In this document: positions 25,396 through 33,696 of the stretch, in pieces
Numbering within the stretch: the stretch's first letter is position 1
How the letters are laid out: every line of letters starts with the position of its first letter
Assembly (NCBI GenBank): GCA_030145395.1
Contig: JAQYVR010000158.1
Location: 1-33,737 of the forward strand
Direction: 5' to 3'
Source: Desulfobacteria bacterium
GTDB lineage: Bacteria > Desulfobacterota > Desulfobacteria > Desulfobacterales > C00003060
Length of the DNA: 33,737 nt
Program-made: the position numbers and the translations under genes
The notes under the pieces: generated by a model
What the model saw: the letters and a program-made list of their open reading frames with translations, nothing else
What the model was told of the DNA's origin: nothing
Database searches by the model: none

Positions 25396-25480
25396 GGCGT
25401 AGGGCACAAGGCGTAAGGCCCAAGGGTTACGCTTTTCTTCCTTTAAAGAGCCGTGAGCCTTAGACCTTGCGCCTTACACC
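25396..25480. repeat. 24-bp imperfect inverted repeat in the flavoprotein/iron-sulfur gene gap
   Basis: Arms 25396-25419 and 25457-25480 pair at 19 of 24 positions around a 37-base loop. Both arms are built of GGCGTAAGG-like heptamer variants. It sits within the Sdh/Frd operon between the flavoprotein and iron-sulfur genes and could influence mRNA folding or relative expression. Confidence 0.6.
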
Positions 25481-25553
25481 GGCATCTTTTTGATTTCTGC
25501 TGTGCAGGTGCTTGTGTCAAGGAACAGCTATTGGCCTTCTCGGGAGAGACCAC

Positions 25554-26264
25554 ATGTCTCAAGAATATGATCTGACGCTGAAAGTTAGCCGCTATAACCC
25601 TGATATACGGCGTTCGTGGATCCAGGTTTACCGACTCAAGGCGGGCCGGATCTTGCGCTTTGTGGACCTCTTTCAAAAGATCAATGACGAGCAGGACTCT
25701 ACCCTGGCATGGCGTTCTTCGTGCGAACATGGGCAGTGCGGCACATGTGGGATTAGAATCAACGGCAAGCCGCTCTTGTCATGCGAACTACTGGTAGAAG
25801 ATGCTGTAAGACTCTTCAAAACGCAGACCTTCACGGTTGAGCCTCTGACAGTTGCTCCGGTCACTCGCGACCTGGTAATAGATATGGAAAAGGCCTATGA
25901 GCAAGTCCATTTTGTGAAACCTTACATTATTCAACCTGCCCCTGAGCATCCCGAGGGCGACGAATACCGGATCTCGCCACGTGAGTTGGAGGCCTATGTT
26001 GAAGCCACCCGTTGCATCAATTGTTTCTGCTGTGTGGCTGCATGCGTCACACAAAAGAATTATCTAGGGCCAAATGCCGTGCTCGCCAACATTGTCCGTC
26101 TCATGGACCCAAGGGAAATGGCCAAGCAGGAAAGGATGGATATCTTGTATAGCGAGCAGGGAACTCCCAGGTGCAGGACAGCCCGGGCGTGCAGTTTCGT
26201 GTGTCCCAAAGAGATCGACATCGCCCATTTCATCGCCTCAGCCAAGGAAGGGAACCTCAAGTAG
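25554..26264 (+). CDS. Succinate dehydrogenase/fumarate reductase iron-sulfur subunit
   Basis: The 236-residue subunit carries electrons between flavin and membrane heme/quinone. The N-terminal [2Fe-2S] domain shows SSCEHGQCGTCGIRINGKPLLSC. The C-terminal domain has the cluster ligands CINCFCCVAAC and CRTARACSFVCPKEIDI. ATG 25554 with GGGAGAG upstream is preferred over GTG 25512, which adds 14 unconserved residues. The gene is separated from the flavoprotein gene by a 204-bp repeat-bearing gap and followed 6 bp later by the ion channel gene. Confidence 0.94.
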   Translation: MSQEYDLTLKVSRYNPDIRRSWIQVYRLKAGRILRFVDLFQKINDEQDSTLAWRSSCEHGQCGTCGIRINGKPLLSCELLVEDAVRLFKTQTFTVEPLTVAPVTRDLVIDMEKAYEQVHFVKPYIIQPAPEHPEGDEYRISPRELEAYVEATRCINCFCCVAACVTQKNYLGPNAVLANIVRLMDPREMAKQERMDILYSEQGTPRCRTARACSFVCPKEIDIAHFIASAKEGNLK

Positions 26265-26270
26265 GAACGG

Positions 26271-27479
26271 ATGCGTCCCAGACAGAAAAAGCAGATCAAG
26301 AGACAAAGGCAGGATGGCATCAGAAATCAGTTCCCCACTCTGAGTCGGATATGGCGCCGCTTTCTGGGGAGCGGGACCTGGCCGGTCGTGTTCGTTATCA
26401 TCTCTATCTTTTTGCTCACATCTGTGACTATTTTGGTTCTTGAGTATGACGTGAACCAGGGTTTTCGCAGCTTTGGTGACGTTGTTTGGTGGACCATAGT
26501 TACAGCATCAACCGTGGGCTATGGCGACAAGGTGCCGGCAACCGCGGGAGGACGGGTGATAGCTATCATAGTAATAGTTATCGGCGTGCTCACGGCAAGT
26601 ATCGTGACCGGCAGAATTGCCTCATGGCTGGTGGAATGGAAAATAAAGGAGGGGAGGGGTTTGGCTACTCAAAAGAAACTAAGAAACCACCTCGTAATAA
26701 CCGGCTGGAAAAACGACATGGCCAACTTCTTGATGGGCATCCTTAGGGCCAATCCAAAACTGACCTCCGAGGATATCGTCCTTGTCAGTATGGTTAAGCC
26801 GGCTGCAATAGAGAATCTTCGATCCGTACCTGAATTGCAGAACATAGGCTTTGTCCGGGGCGAGTATGTAGATGAGGCGGTGCTTCATCGGGCCAACATC
26901 AGGAGGGCGGCCAAGATACTGGTTCTGGCTGACAGCAGTATTGACGCCAGCCCGCAGGAGATCGACTCGCGAACAGTGATGACTGCCCTAACGATTAAAT
27001 CGATTTCCAAGGATATTTATACGTGCGTTGAATTGATTGATTCCAAGTTCGAACGCTATCTGCGAAGTGTTCACTGTGACGAGGTGTTTTTATCCAGACA
27101 TCACAATCGGATTCTTCTGGCCAACGCCTCTGCCGAGTCCGGTGTTTCCCACATTATTAGCAACCTCCTTGATATGGAACATAACCGCTTAGTGACAAGG
27201 GAACTCCCGGCTCGGTTTGTCGGGGAAACCTTCGCCAGCCTCAGCCAGCACTTCATGGAGGCTGAAAGCGGCATCTTAATCGGCGTTCTGGAAAACATCG
27301 GAAACATCTATACGCGCAAGAAAGAAGCATTACGCATGGCACAAAGGACCCCCGATCTTTCCCGATTGGTTGCCAACCTCCAAGAGGTAAAGAAGCTGCG
27401 GGGCAACCACCCGGTATTTAACCCCGGCCCTGATTACGAGATCAAACCATATTCCAGGGCCATACTGATACAGACATAA
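26271..27479 (+). CDS. Two-TM potassium channel with cytoplasmic RCK/TrkA-N-like domain
   Basis: The 402-residue protein has a basic N-terminus, TM1 (about 38-60), a pore loop with the K+ selectivity filter TASTVGYGD (about 80-88), TM2 (about 95-115), then a Rossmann-like regulatory domain (VITGWKNDMANFLMGIL ... ILVLADSSIDASP...) and a C-terminal half (ELPARFVGETFASLSQHF...). The usual GxGxxG nucleotide loop of RCK domains is replaced by GWKNDM, so ligand binding may differ from classic NAD-binding RCK. It starts 6 bp after the Sdh/Frd iron-sulfur gene (AGGA ribosome site) and is followed 17 bp later by a cyclic-nucleotide-binding protein, suggesting a functional trio. Confidence 0.9.
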   Translation: MRPRQKKQIKRQRQDGIRNQFPTLSRIWRRFLGSGTWPVVFVIISIFLLTSVTILVLEYDVNQGFRSFGDVVWWTIVTASTVGYGDKVPATAGGRVIAIIVIVIGVLTASIVTGRIASWLVEWKIKEGRGLATQKKLRNHLVITGWKNDMANFLMGILRANPKLTSEDIVLVSMVKPAAIENLRSVPELQNIGFVRGEYVDEAVLHRANIRRAAKILVLADSSIDASPQEIDSRTVMTALTIKSISKDIYTCVELIDSKFERYLRSVHCDEVFLSRHHNRILLANASAESGVSHIISNLLDMEHNRLVTRELPARFVGETFASLSQHFMEAESGILIGVLENIGNIYTRKKEALRMAQRTPDLSRLVANLQEVKKLRGNHPVFNPGPDYEIKPYSRAILIQT

Positions 27480-27496
27480 CCGGCAGGATTAGGATC

Positions 27497-28021
27497 ATGG
27501 ATGAAAGATCAATCGTTGAGAAGTTGAGAAAGATTGAATTGTTTCAAGGCATCAAGGATGATGATGAAAGACTGACTAAGGTGTCAGGAATCGTCTCCGT
27601 CCGGCGATGCAAGGCAGGTCACCAAGTCATTACTGAAGGTGAAGCCGGAAGAGAGTTCTTCGTCTTGAACAAAGGCACTGTGGATGTCCTCAAACGCACC
27701 CTCGAAAACGATGTCTTCACAATCGTTACACTAACGGATGAGGAAGATGTGTTTTTTGGCGAACTGGCGCTAATGGACGATGAACTCCGCTCGGCTTCCG
27801 TGACTGCCAATACGGATTGTGAGTTTCTGGTGATCAACCGTGATGACTTTGACCGTTTGGGTGAAAAGGATCCGAGATTGGGCCTGCTCGTCACAAGAGC
27901 AGTGGGCCGTGCACTGTCGACAAGACTTAGAAAGACGAACGAAGATCTGATCACCCTGTTCGAAGCACTTGTTGGAGAGGTGGCCGAAAGTGGTAACTTG
28001 GAGGAGCCGGGTGAGGATTAA
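27497..28021 (+). CDS. Stand-alone cyclic-nucleotide-binding-domain protein
   Basis: The 174-residue protein is one CRP-type cNMP-binding domain (about 15-135) plus a C-terminal helix (VTRAVGRALSTRLRKTNEDL). The phosphate-binding cassette FFGELALMDDELRSASVTA includes the conserved Glu and Arg that contact cyclic nucleotide. No DNA-binding HTH, kinase or GEF domain follows, so it likely acts by protein-protein contact. It follows the K+ channel gene by 17 bp; the channel itself lacks a cNMP domain, so this may be a trans-acting gating subunit. The stop is 2 bases before a 173-bp inverted-repeat element. Confidence 0.88.
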   Translation: MDERSIVEKLRKIELFQGIKDDDERLTKVSGIVSVRRCKAGHQVITEGEAGREFFVLNKGTVDVLKRTLENDVFTIVTLTDEEDVFFGELALMDDELRSASVTANTDCEFLVINRDDFDRLGEKDPRLGLLVTRAVGRALSTRLRKTNEDLITLFEALVGEVAESGNLEEPGED

Positions 28022-28023
28022 AG

Positions 28024-28196
28024 ATGGACGGTTTCGTAAGAAGTTCACCTGCGGCGTTGCGGTTGTCTGCAAGCAAAGCCACCTGCTTCGCAGGTTGCTG
28101 TCTATGCCTCTTTCGTCATTGCAACGTACTATAAGTACGCCTCATTCCTCAAGACTCGCACGCCTTGCATCTGGAACTCCTTACGAAGCCGTCCAT
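28024..28196. repeat. 173-bp element with 23-bp terminal inverted repeats
   Basis: The left end (ATGGACGGTTTCGTAAGAAG and 3 more bases, 28024-28046) pairs with 28174-28196 at 21 of 23 positions. It starts two bases after the cNMP-protein stop. Inside is a small ACCTGC-TTC-GCAGGT hairpin. It shares inner sequence with the 8055 element and its left end with 25348. The remaining gap 28197-28335 shows no gene. Confidence 0.8.
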
Positions 28197-28335
28197 TTGA
28201 TGACTTTTTGCGAGTCCATCAAGATTAAAGGATTTGGAGGAGGTCTCTGATTGCCGACTGATCACTGGCTGCTGGTCCCCGATATGTCGGGATTTCCGCT
28301 CCGCTCCAAAAATCGTTAATTGCAAGTCTTCAATG

Positions 28336-28974
28336 CTACAACCCGTATTTGATGGCGTAGGCAATGATTTTTATATATTCTGTAAAGATGTACATGACGT
28401 AATCTTCTTCTTCCGCAAAAAAATCCTCGAGGGGCCTGTCGGGAAATGAAGGACACGACAGGACCTTCACCGTCTCATCTCGAAAGACCATGTCGAAGAC
28501 TATCCTGAAACGACGGGCATGGGGCGCATCAGTCACCACAAGGACCGATTGAAAGGGCCGCTCTTTCCAGTGGGCATACAGGAGCGTGCAATCGGTCAAG
28601 CTGCTCAGTGAACCTTCCAGGATAGTGAGCTTCTCCATGGGCAGCTTGTCTTTTCGGAACACTTCTCTCAAAACCGAAACCCATGAGCAATCCGTCATCC
28701 CGTAGATTTCCCGGAACTCTTTCGTTACAGGGGAGAGCTTTGGAGCCGTTGTAATCAGCCGTTCGCCCCACCCGTCCTGTAGCAGGTGCACCGCGTAAAC
28801 GAAGTTCGTGTCTATGCGACTGGCTGGTGCAAATATAACATCGCATTTTTCAAGAGAGTCTTGTTTGCCGAGAAAACTGCCGAGGCTTTTTGCGATGGGG
28901 AACCGATAGTGGAAGATCAGGAATACAAGGAAAACTACAGTGAGGAGGCCAGCCCAGAATCTTCTGCTCTTCAT
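28336..28974 (-). CDS. Membrane-anchored DUF218/YdcF-like protein
   Basis: The 212-residue protein has one N-terminal membrane segment (FWAGLLTVVFLVFLIFHYRF, about 5-24) followed by a soluble domain. DVIFAPASRIDTN, AVHLLQDGWGERLITTAPKL, LPMEKLTILEGSLSSLTD and VLVVTDAPHARRFRIVFDM are in the order expected of DUF218 (SanA/YdcF) proteins, a family linked to envelope functions with no agreed reaction. The usual GG of that family after the first strand is changed to APA. ATG 28974 is favoured over TTG 28992. It lies 88 bp downstream of adk in the same orientation. Confidence 0.75.
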   Translation of the reverse strand: MKSRRFWAGLLTVVFLVFLIFHYRFPIAKSLGSFLGKQDSLEKCDVIFAPASRIDTNFVYAVHLLQDGWGERLITTAPKLSPVTKEFREIYGMTDCSWVSVLREVFRKDKLPMEKLTILEGSLSSLTDCTLLYAHWKERPFQSVLVVTDAPHARRFRIVFDMVFRDETVKVLSCPSFPDRPLEDFFAEEEDYVMYIFTEYIKIIAYAIKYGL

Positions 28975-29062
28975 CGAGTAGCAGATGCCCAATCTCAGCG
29001 CTCAGCAGATGCCCGCCCGAATCAGGTTACTTCGAGCGGGCACCTTGCGTAAGCGACAGATA

Positions 29063-29737
29063 TTATAGTTTTGACATAAGCTCCGCTGTCACATCTTGAA
29101 CACTCGGAGCCCCGTCCAGTATGACATATTTTATCTTGCTCTCTCTGTCAGCCAGATCCTTAAAATAATAGGAAGAGGCCAAAGTGCCTGTTTCTGCATC
29201 GTAATAGATGCTGTGGCGTTTGTCGATGGCGCCTTCGTCCTGGTCATCGGCGCGTTCTGTGAGGTCCCCGCCGCAAACCCGGCATTTGTCCCCGTCCGGC
29301 TTGATGGCGTCGATAAATTTATTATTAGGATGGTTGTTGTCGTTTGCGCACAGTCGCCGGCCCATGATCCGATTCTTTGCAATCTGTTTATCCAGCAGGA
29401 CCTCTATGACAACGTTCAGGTCAAGGCCTGCGGTTTTGAGAGCCTCATCGAGTTTTATGGCCTGATTCTTGTTTCTGGGGAATCCGTCCAACAGCCAGCC
29501 ATTCGCACAATCGTCTTGTTGTAGGCGGTCCAAAATCATAGGGATGGTGATGTCATCAGGCACGAGATCTCCTCGGTCAATGTATTCTTTGGCCTTGGCA
29601 CCCAACTCGGTACCTTTGGAGATATTTTCCCGGAAGATTGCTCCCGATTCAATGTGGGGAAGGTTGTATTTATCCTTAACAATCGCACCTTGTGTCCCCT
29701 TGCCACTGCCGTTCGGTCCAAACATTAGAATGTTCAT
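29063..29737 (-). CDS. adk: Adenylate kinase
   Basis: The 224-residue enzyme interconverts ATP+AMP and 2 ADP. Evidence: P-loop FGPNGSGKGTQG (residues 6-17), NMP-binding ESGAIFRENI and LVPDDITIPMI, WLLDGFPRNKNQA, and a long LID region starting RRLCANDNNH with CRVCGGDL, which could bind zinc through three cysteines and a histidine. The ribosome site GGAGAGG precedes ATG 29737. A possible promoter lies on the minus strand (TTGACA at 29877-29872, TATAGG at 29856-29851) with a short 15-bp spacer. It is transcribed away from the GHMP kinase gene. Confidence 0.93.
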   Translation of the reverse strand: MNILMFGPNGSGKGTQGAIVKDKYNLPHIESGAIFRENISKGTELGAKAKEYIDRGDLVPDDITIPMILDRLQQDDCANGWLLDGFPRNKNQAIKLDEALKTAGLDLNVVIEVLLDKQIAKNRIMGRRLCANDNNHPNNKFIDAIKPDGDKCRVCGGDLTERADDQDEGAIDKRHSIYYDAETGTLASSYYFKDLADRESKIKYVILDGAPSVQDVTAELMSKL

Positions 29738-29976
29738 ATACCTCTCCTTTCTTATAAAGTTTCTATATGAAGTATGAATTGAGAATACGGCCGGGCTGCG
29801 GATTCACTCACAGACATAATATGAAGGTTTGAGCTAACCGCAATGCTTCCCCTATAAGAACCCGTGAATTTTGTCAAGGAATTTACAGGGGAAAGACCCG
29901 CGGAATGCTCGTGTTGACAGGTGTGTGCCAGCCTGTTAAGTGAGGACAAATTTCGCTCTTAAGGAAATCTCCAGCT

Positions 29977-31029
29977 GTGATAACATTAAAAAATCTCCTT
30001 GAGTCGGGTCCTGTAAAAGCCGCGGCTGCCTGTAGGATCGATTGTGGCGGGACCCTTGATATCAAAACCTTTTATTATCCGCTGCATTATTTGTCTCCGT
30101 GTACCTTCAATATTGCCCTTGGCATGAAGACCCGGGTTAGGCTTCTTCCTTACAGTTCCGGTGAAATAAGGGTCTCTTCAAGCGGCTTTAGTGCTGAAGC
30201 GCACGCGGCTGACAAGGCTCCCTTCAGTGGCCCGTTAGGTTTGGTTTTTGCCATCGCGACCTATTTCAGGGTTGGGGGCGTGCATATCGAGATCACATCC
30301 AAGTCGCCCCCAAGAAGTGCCCTTGGAGGTTCTTCCACAGCGGCTGTAGCCGTAATCGGGGCTCTGGCAAATGCCTTGACAGGGAAGGGCGTCGCCCCAA
30401 TGAGCACAGAGCAAATCGTGCTCTTAGCCCACTCAATTGAGGAATCAGTTGCGGGGATTCCTTGTGGGATGCAGGATCAGTTGGCCGCAGCCTACGGGGG
30501 CGTCCACGCCTGGTATTGGCCTGGAATTCCCGGGGAACCCCGTTTCAAGAGGACCGAGGTTCTGAAGAAGAAGGATTACGCCATACTGGAGAAACACCTG
30601 CTGATTGCCTACTGCGGTGTGCCTCATCATTCGCATGACATTAACAGCAAGTGGATTGAGCAGTTTGTGATGGGTAGGGGAAGGCATCTTTGGCCGGAAA
30701 TTGTCTCCTGCACAAAGGAATTCGTTGAATCCATTATGATCAGGGATTGGGGTGCAGCTGTGTGGGCTATGAATAGGGAGGTCGAAATAAGAAGAAAAAT
30801 GACGCCCGAGGTCTTTGACGAAATAGGCGTGGCACTCCTTGAGCAAGCCTTGTCCGGCAGTTGCGGAGCAAGGTTTACGGGTTCTGGAGGTGGAGGATGC
30901 ATCTGGGCTTTGGGTGAAGAGGAAGATATTCGTACCTTAGAGCCGGAGTGGGCCGATATATTATCTGGGAGGCAAGGTGCGAAGCTGCTTGATGTGAAAA
31001 TAGATCCGAAAGGATTAGAAGTGACCTGA
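29977..31029 (+). CDS. GHMP-family small-molecule kinase
   Basis: The 350-residue protein has the GHMP kinase fold: an N-terminal substrate motif ACRIDCGGTLDIKTF, the ATP loop SPPRSALGGSSTAAVAVIGAL (about 107-127), EESVAGIPCGMQDQLAAAYGG, and the C-terminal GARFTGSGGGGCIWAL. It resembles the sugar-kinase branch (galactokinase / heptose-7-phosphate kinase-like) but the substrate cannot be fixed; no heptose or isoprenoid genes are adjacent. The start is a GTG with AAGGAAA 9 bp upstream. It is followed by tatA after a 158-bp gap with its own promoter candidate. Confidence 0.85.
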   Translation: MITLKNLLESGPVKAAAACRIDCGGTLDIKTFYYPLHYLSPCTFNIALGMKTRVRLLPYSSGEIRVSSSGFSAEAHAADKAPFSGPLGLVFAIATYFRVGGVHIEITSKSPPRSALGGSSTAAVAVIGALANALTGKGVAPMSTEQIVLLAHSIEESVAGIPCGMQDQLAAAYGGVHAWYWPGIPGEPRFKRTEVLKKKDYAILEKHLLIAYCGVPHHSHDINSKWIEQFVMGRGRHLWPEIVSCTKEFVESIMIRDWGAAVWAMNREVEIRRKMTPEVFDEIGVALLEQALSGSCGARFTGSGGGGCIWALGEEEDIRTLEPEWADILSGRQGAKLLDVKIDPKGLEVT

Positions 31030-31031
31030 TG

Positions 31032-31060
31032 TTGACGTCGCCTTCTCTCGTACATATGTT
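31032..31060 (+). promoter_or_regulatory. Predicted sigma-70-type promoter for tatA and the lipid-kinase gene
   Basis: TTGACG (31032-31037), 17-bp spacer, TATGTT (31055-31060), immediately after the GHMP kinase stop. The predicted start near 31067 gives a leader of about 120 bases before tatA at 31188. Confidence 0.45.
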
Positions 31061-31187
31061 TATAGTGTTATGGCCCAAACGATCTTGATTTAAGGGAACG
31101 CGAAGGCGCCAAGGAGTTCCGGCATTAAGAAATGCCTGTTTGGGCAATCTGCTGGCGACAATACGAGAATAGTTACAGGAGGACTTC

Positions 31188-31496
31188 ATGTTCGGATTAG
31201 GCGTACCAGAACTGCTGATCATTGCGCTGCTCATCCTTCTCTTCTTCGGAGCCAAACGTCTTCCAGGCATAGGGACTGGACTTGGCAAGACCGTGAAGGA
31301 GATTCGTGATATCAAGAAGGACATGAGCCCAGACAAAAAAACAGGAAAAGAGACTGAGTCAGCTGAAGATCCTGGATCGGAAAAGAAATCGCTTGAGGGC
31401 AAGCTGGCCGAAAAAGTGATTGACCGGGTTCCGGGTATAGGGCAGGCCAGGAAGCTCAAGGACAAGGCTGAAAAGATCAAAAAGTTCGTCAGTTGA
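31188..31496 (+). CDS. tatA: TatA/TatE-family twin-arginine translocase subunit
   Basis: The 102-residue protein has the TatA layout: a short N-terminal membrane helix (GVPELLIIALLILLFFGAKR), the FGAKRLP hinge, an amphipathic helix (GIGTGLGKTVKEIRDIKKDM) and a charged tail, longer than usual at its C-terminus (KLAEKVIDRVPGIGQARKLK...). TatA forms the channel for folded, twin-arginine-signalled proteins. The ribosome site AGGAGGA is strong. tatB/tatC are not nearby. Its stop overlaps the TTG start of the next gene (TTGA). Confidence 0.92.
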   Translation: MFGLGVPELLIIALLILLFFGAKRLPGIGTGLGKTVKEIRDIKKDMSPDKKTGKETESAEDPGSEKKSLEGKLAEKVIDRVPGIGQARKLKDKAEKIKKFVS

Positions 31497-32374
31497 AAAA
31501 AACACATATTCTAATCAATCCTGTTGCGGGCGGCAGGAAATGCAAGAAGCAGTATCCTGCCGTGGTGCGCCGGCTGGGCGAGTCAGGGGTGACATGTGAT
31601 GTGACGGTCAGCCAATATCCCGGGCAAATGACTGACTTAGCAAGCGGACTTGCCGCCCGAGGCTGTGAAACCGTTGTTGTCTGTGGGGGTGACGGGACAG
31701 TCAATGAGGTGATCAACGGGATAGCTGGTACAGACACAGCTTTGGGGGTTGTGCCTCTGGGCACTGCAAATGATTTTGCGGCCAACATGGGCATAAAAGA
31801 CATTAACAGTGCCTGCGCCGCCATCACGCAAAGACAAACGAAAAAGATAGACTTGGTTAGAGTCAATCATGACAAGTTCTTTGCCGGCACAGCGTGTCTG
31901 GGCTTTGATGCAGAGGTGGCTGCTTTCGCCAGAAGTAGACGGGTAAACCCCTTTTTGATGCACGTTGCTGGCGGTTTGTTCAAGTTTTTTTCGTATAGGC
32001 CAAAGACTGTAGAACTCAGATTTGATGGGCAGAAGTGTTTTGGGGATATCTTCCTTGTGGCCTTCAGCAATATCAGGTCGTATGCCAAAGGTATGCTCAT
32101 TACACCTGAGGCCGAATATGATGATGCCCGGCTGGACATCTGTGTTGTCAAGGCGATGCCTAAACGTAAGGTCCTTTCTATCTTTCCTTCGGTTTACAAG
32201 GGAAAACATGTAAAGCGCAAGGGAGTCACGCTGTATCGGACGGAGGCCGTATTTATTCAATCCATGGGTCCGATGGACTTATACGCCGACGGAGACTTTA
32301 TAGCTTCGACCCCGGTTCGCCTGGAGGTGGTACCAAAATGCCTCGAGGTGATTATGGGCCCCTCTCCTTCCTAG
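31493..32374 (+). CDS. Diacylglycerol kinase-family lipid kinase (YegS/DagK-like)
   Basis: The 293-residue protein matches the DAGK catalytic family: ILINPVAGGRKCKKQY, VVCGGDGTVNEVINGIAG (nucleotide loop), LGVVPLGTANDFAANMGI, and a C-terminal beta domain (DARLDICVVKAMPKRKVL ... MDLYADGDF). It would phosphorylate a lipid such as diacylglycerol at the membrane. The start TTG 31493 overlaps the tatA stop by 4 bases, so translation is coupled. The 194-bp gap after it holds no gene, only a promoter candidate for the next gene. Confidence 0.88.
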   Translation: MKKTHILINPVAGGRKCKKQYPAVVRRLGESGVTCDVTVSQYPGQMTDLASGLAARGCETVVVCGGDGTVNEVINGIAGTDTALGVVPLGTANDFAANMGIKDINSACAAITQRQTKKIDLVRVNHDKFFAGTACLGFDAEVAAFARSRRVNPFLMHVAGGLFKFFSYRPKTVELRFDGQKCFGDIFLVAFSNIRSYAKGMLITPEAEYDDARLDICVVKAMPKRKVLSIFPSVYKGKHVKRKGVTLYRTEAVFIQSMGPMDLYADGDFIASTPVRLEVVPKCLEVIMGPSPS

Positions 32375-32519
32375 TTCCCATCCATTTTTTCCTGCCTACG
32401 AAACCCTGTCCCGCGTTTTTGCCCCTGAAAATCCCGTCTCAAGGCCCATGCGGGAGCTTATTCTATCGCTATCTCTTGGAATATTAATTGGTTAGCGTGG
32501 TCCGACCGTGTTTTTCACC

Positions 32520-32547
32520 TTGACTGTAATCCCATCTTGACTATATT
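32520..32547 (+). promoter_or_regulatory. Predicted sigma-70-type promoter of the iron-sulfur protein gene
   Basis: TTGACT (32520-32525), 16-bp spacer, TATATT (32542-32547), placing the transcription start about 15 bases before ATG 32569, whose GAGGA ribosome site lies just downstream of that start. Confidence 0.55.
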
Positions 32548-32568
32548 GGTATTGCCTATGAGGACAAC

Positions 32569-33696
32569 ATGGAAATAGACATCTACAAGAAGTTGGCCAA
32601 GTATCTGGACAAACTCCCCGGCGGCTTTCCTTCGACCGAAACAGGTGTGGAGCTGCGGATCCTTCGTCGGCTCTTCACTCCCGAGGAAGCGGAGTTTGCC
32701 CTGCACCTTACCCTGATCCCTGAGGAACCCCACGTTATCGCCCGCCGGGCCAGAATAACGACCGAAGAGGCCTCCCGGCGTTTGGAGGAGATGGCCGGTA
32801 AGGGTCTCATCTACAGTATGGGGCCGAAAAGAGGAGCAACAAAATACATGGCCTCTCAGTACGTCATCGGAATCTGGGAGTACCACGTAAACGATCTGGA
32901 CGAGGGACTCATCCGCGACATGAGCGAGTACTTTCCCACCCTGATGAATGTGGAGACCTGGAAAAAGGCCCCTCAGCTGCGCACGATACCCGTTGGCCGA
33001 AGTATTGATGTCGAGCTTGCAGTGCTGCCCTATGAGAAGGCAGAGGAGCTTGTAGGGGCCCATAAAAAATTCCTGGTTGCCCCCTGCATTTGCCGCAGGG
33101 AGCACAAAATGGTCGGAAAGGGCTGCAAAAAGCCCGAGGAATCATGCCTTGTTTTCGGGACAGGAGCCGATTACTACGAACGAAACGGGCTTGGCCGAGT
33201 CATCGATAGAGAAGAAGCCCTGAAGATTCTGAAAAAGGCCGATAAAGCGGGGTTGGTGCTGCAGCCCAGCAACGCTCAGAAGATCGTCAATATATGCTGC
33301 TGCTGCGGTTGCTGCTGCCAGGTCCTCAAAACCCTTAAGAGGTATCCGAAGCCGGCAAGCCTCTTTTCCACTCCGTTCGTCGCAACGAGCAATTCGGACA
33401 CGTGTGAGGGCTGCGGCGTCTGCGTCAAGCGTTGTCAGATGGATGCTTTGCGACTGGAAGATGCTGTGGCCGTGCTGGACATTGACCAATGCATAGGCTG
33501 CGGGCTGTGCGTCTCCACCTGTCCCACGGAATCTCTCACTCTGGCGCGTAAGCCCGAATCCGATCAGGCAAGTGTTCCCGGGAACATGATCGAAGCCTAT
33601 GTGAAACTGGGACGGGAGCGTGGAAAGCTGTCAAGTTTCAGCCTGGTTCAGATGCGGATGAAATCGAAGCTGGACAGGCTTCTGGCGTCGAAGTAA
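32569..33696 (+). CDS. Winged-helix-like/cysteine-rich protein with two C-terminal [4Fe-4S] clusters
   Basis: The 375-residue protein begins with a helical, winged-helix-like region (residues 25-90, ARRARITTEEASRRLEEMAGKGL), then a cysteine region (CICRREHKMVGKGC ... ESCLVFG), a striking NICCCCGCCCQ run around residue 245, and two ferredoxin motifs (CEGCGVCVKRCQMDAL and CIGCGLCVSTCPTESL). Similar proteins occur in anaerobic deltaproteobacteria and archaea, annotated only as 4Fe-4S proteins; I know no defined reaction. The cysteine run suggests an extra metal or cluster site. The start is supported by GAGGA 6 bp before ATG and by its own promoter candidate. Confidence 0.85.
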   Translation: MEIDIYKKLAKYLDKLPGGFPSTETGVELRILRRLFTPEEAEFALHLTLIPEEPHVIARRARITTEEASRRLEEMAGKGLIYSMGPKRGATKYMASQYVIGIWEYHVNDLDEGLIRDMSEYFPTLMNVETWKKAPQLRTIPVGRSIDVELAVLPYEKAEELVGAHKKFLVAPCICRREHKMVGKGCKKPEESCLVFGTGADYYERNGLGRVIDREEALKILKKADKAGLVLQPSNAQKIVNICCCCGCCCQVLKTLKRYPKPASLFSTPFVATSNSDTCEGCGVCVKRCQMDALRLEDAVAVLDIDQCIGCGLCVSTCPTESLTLARKPESDQASVPGNMIEAYVKLGRERGKLSSFSLVQMRMKSKLDRLLASK

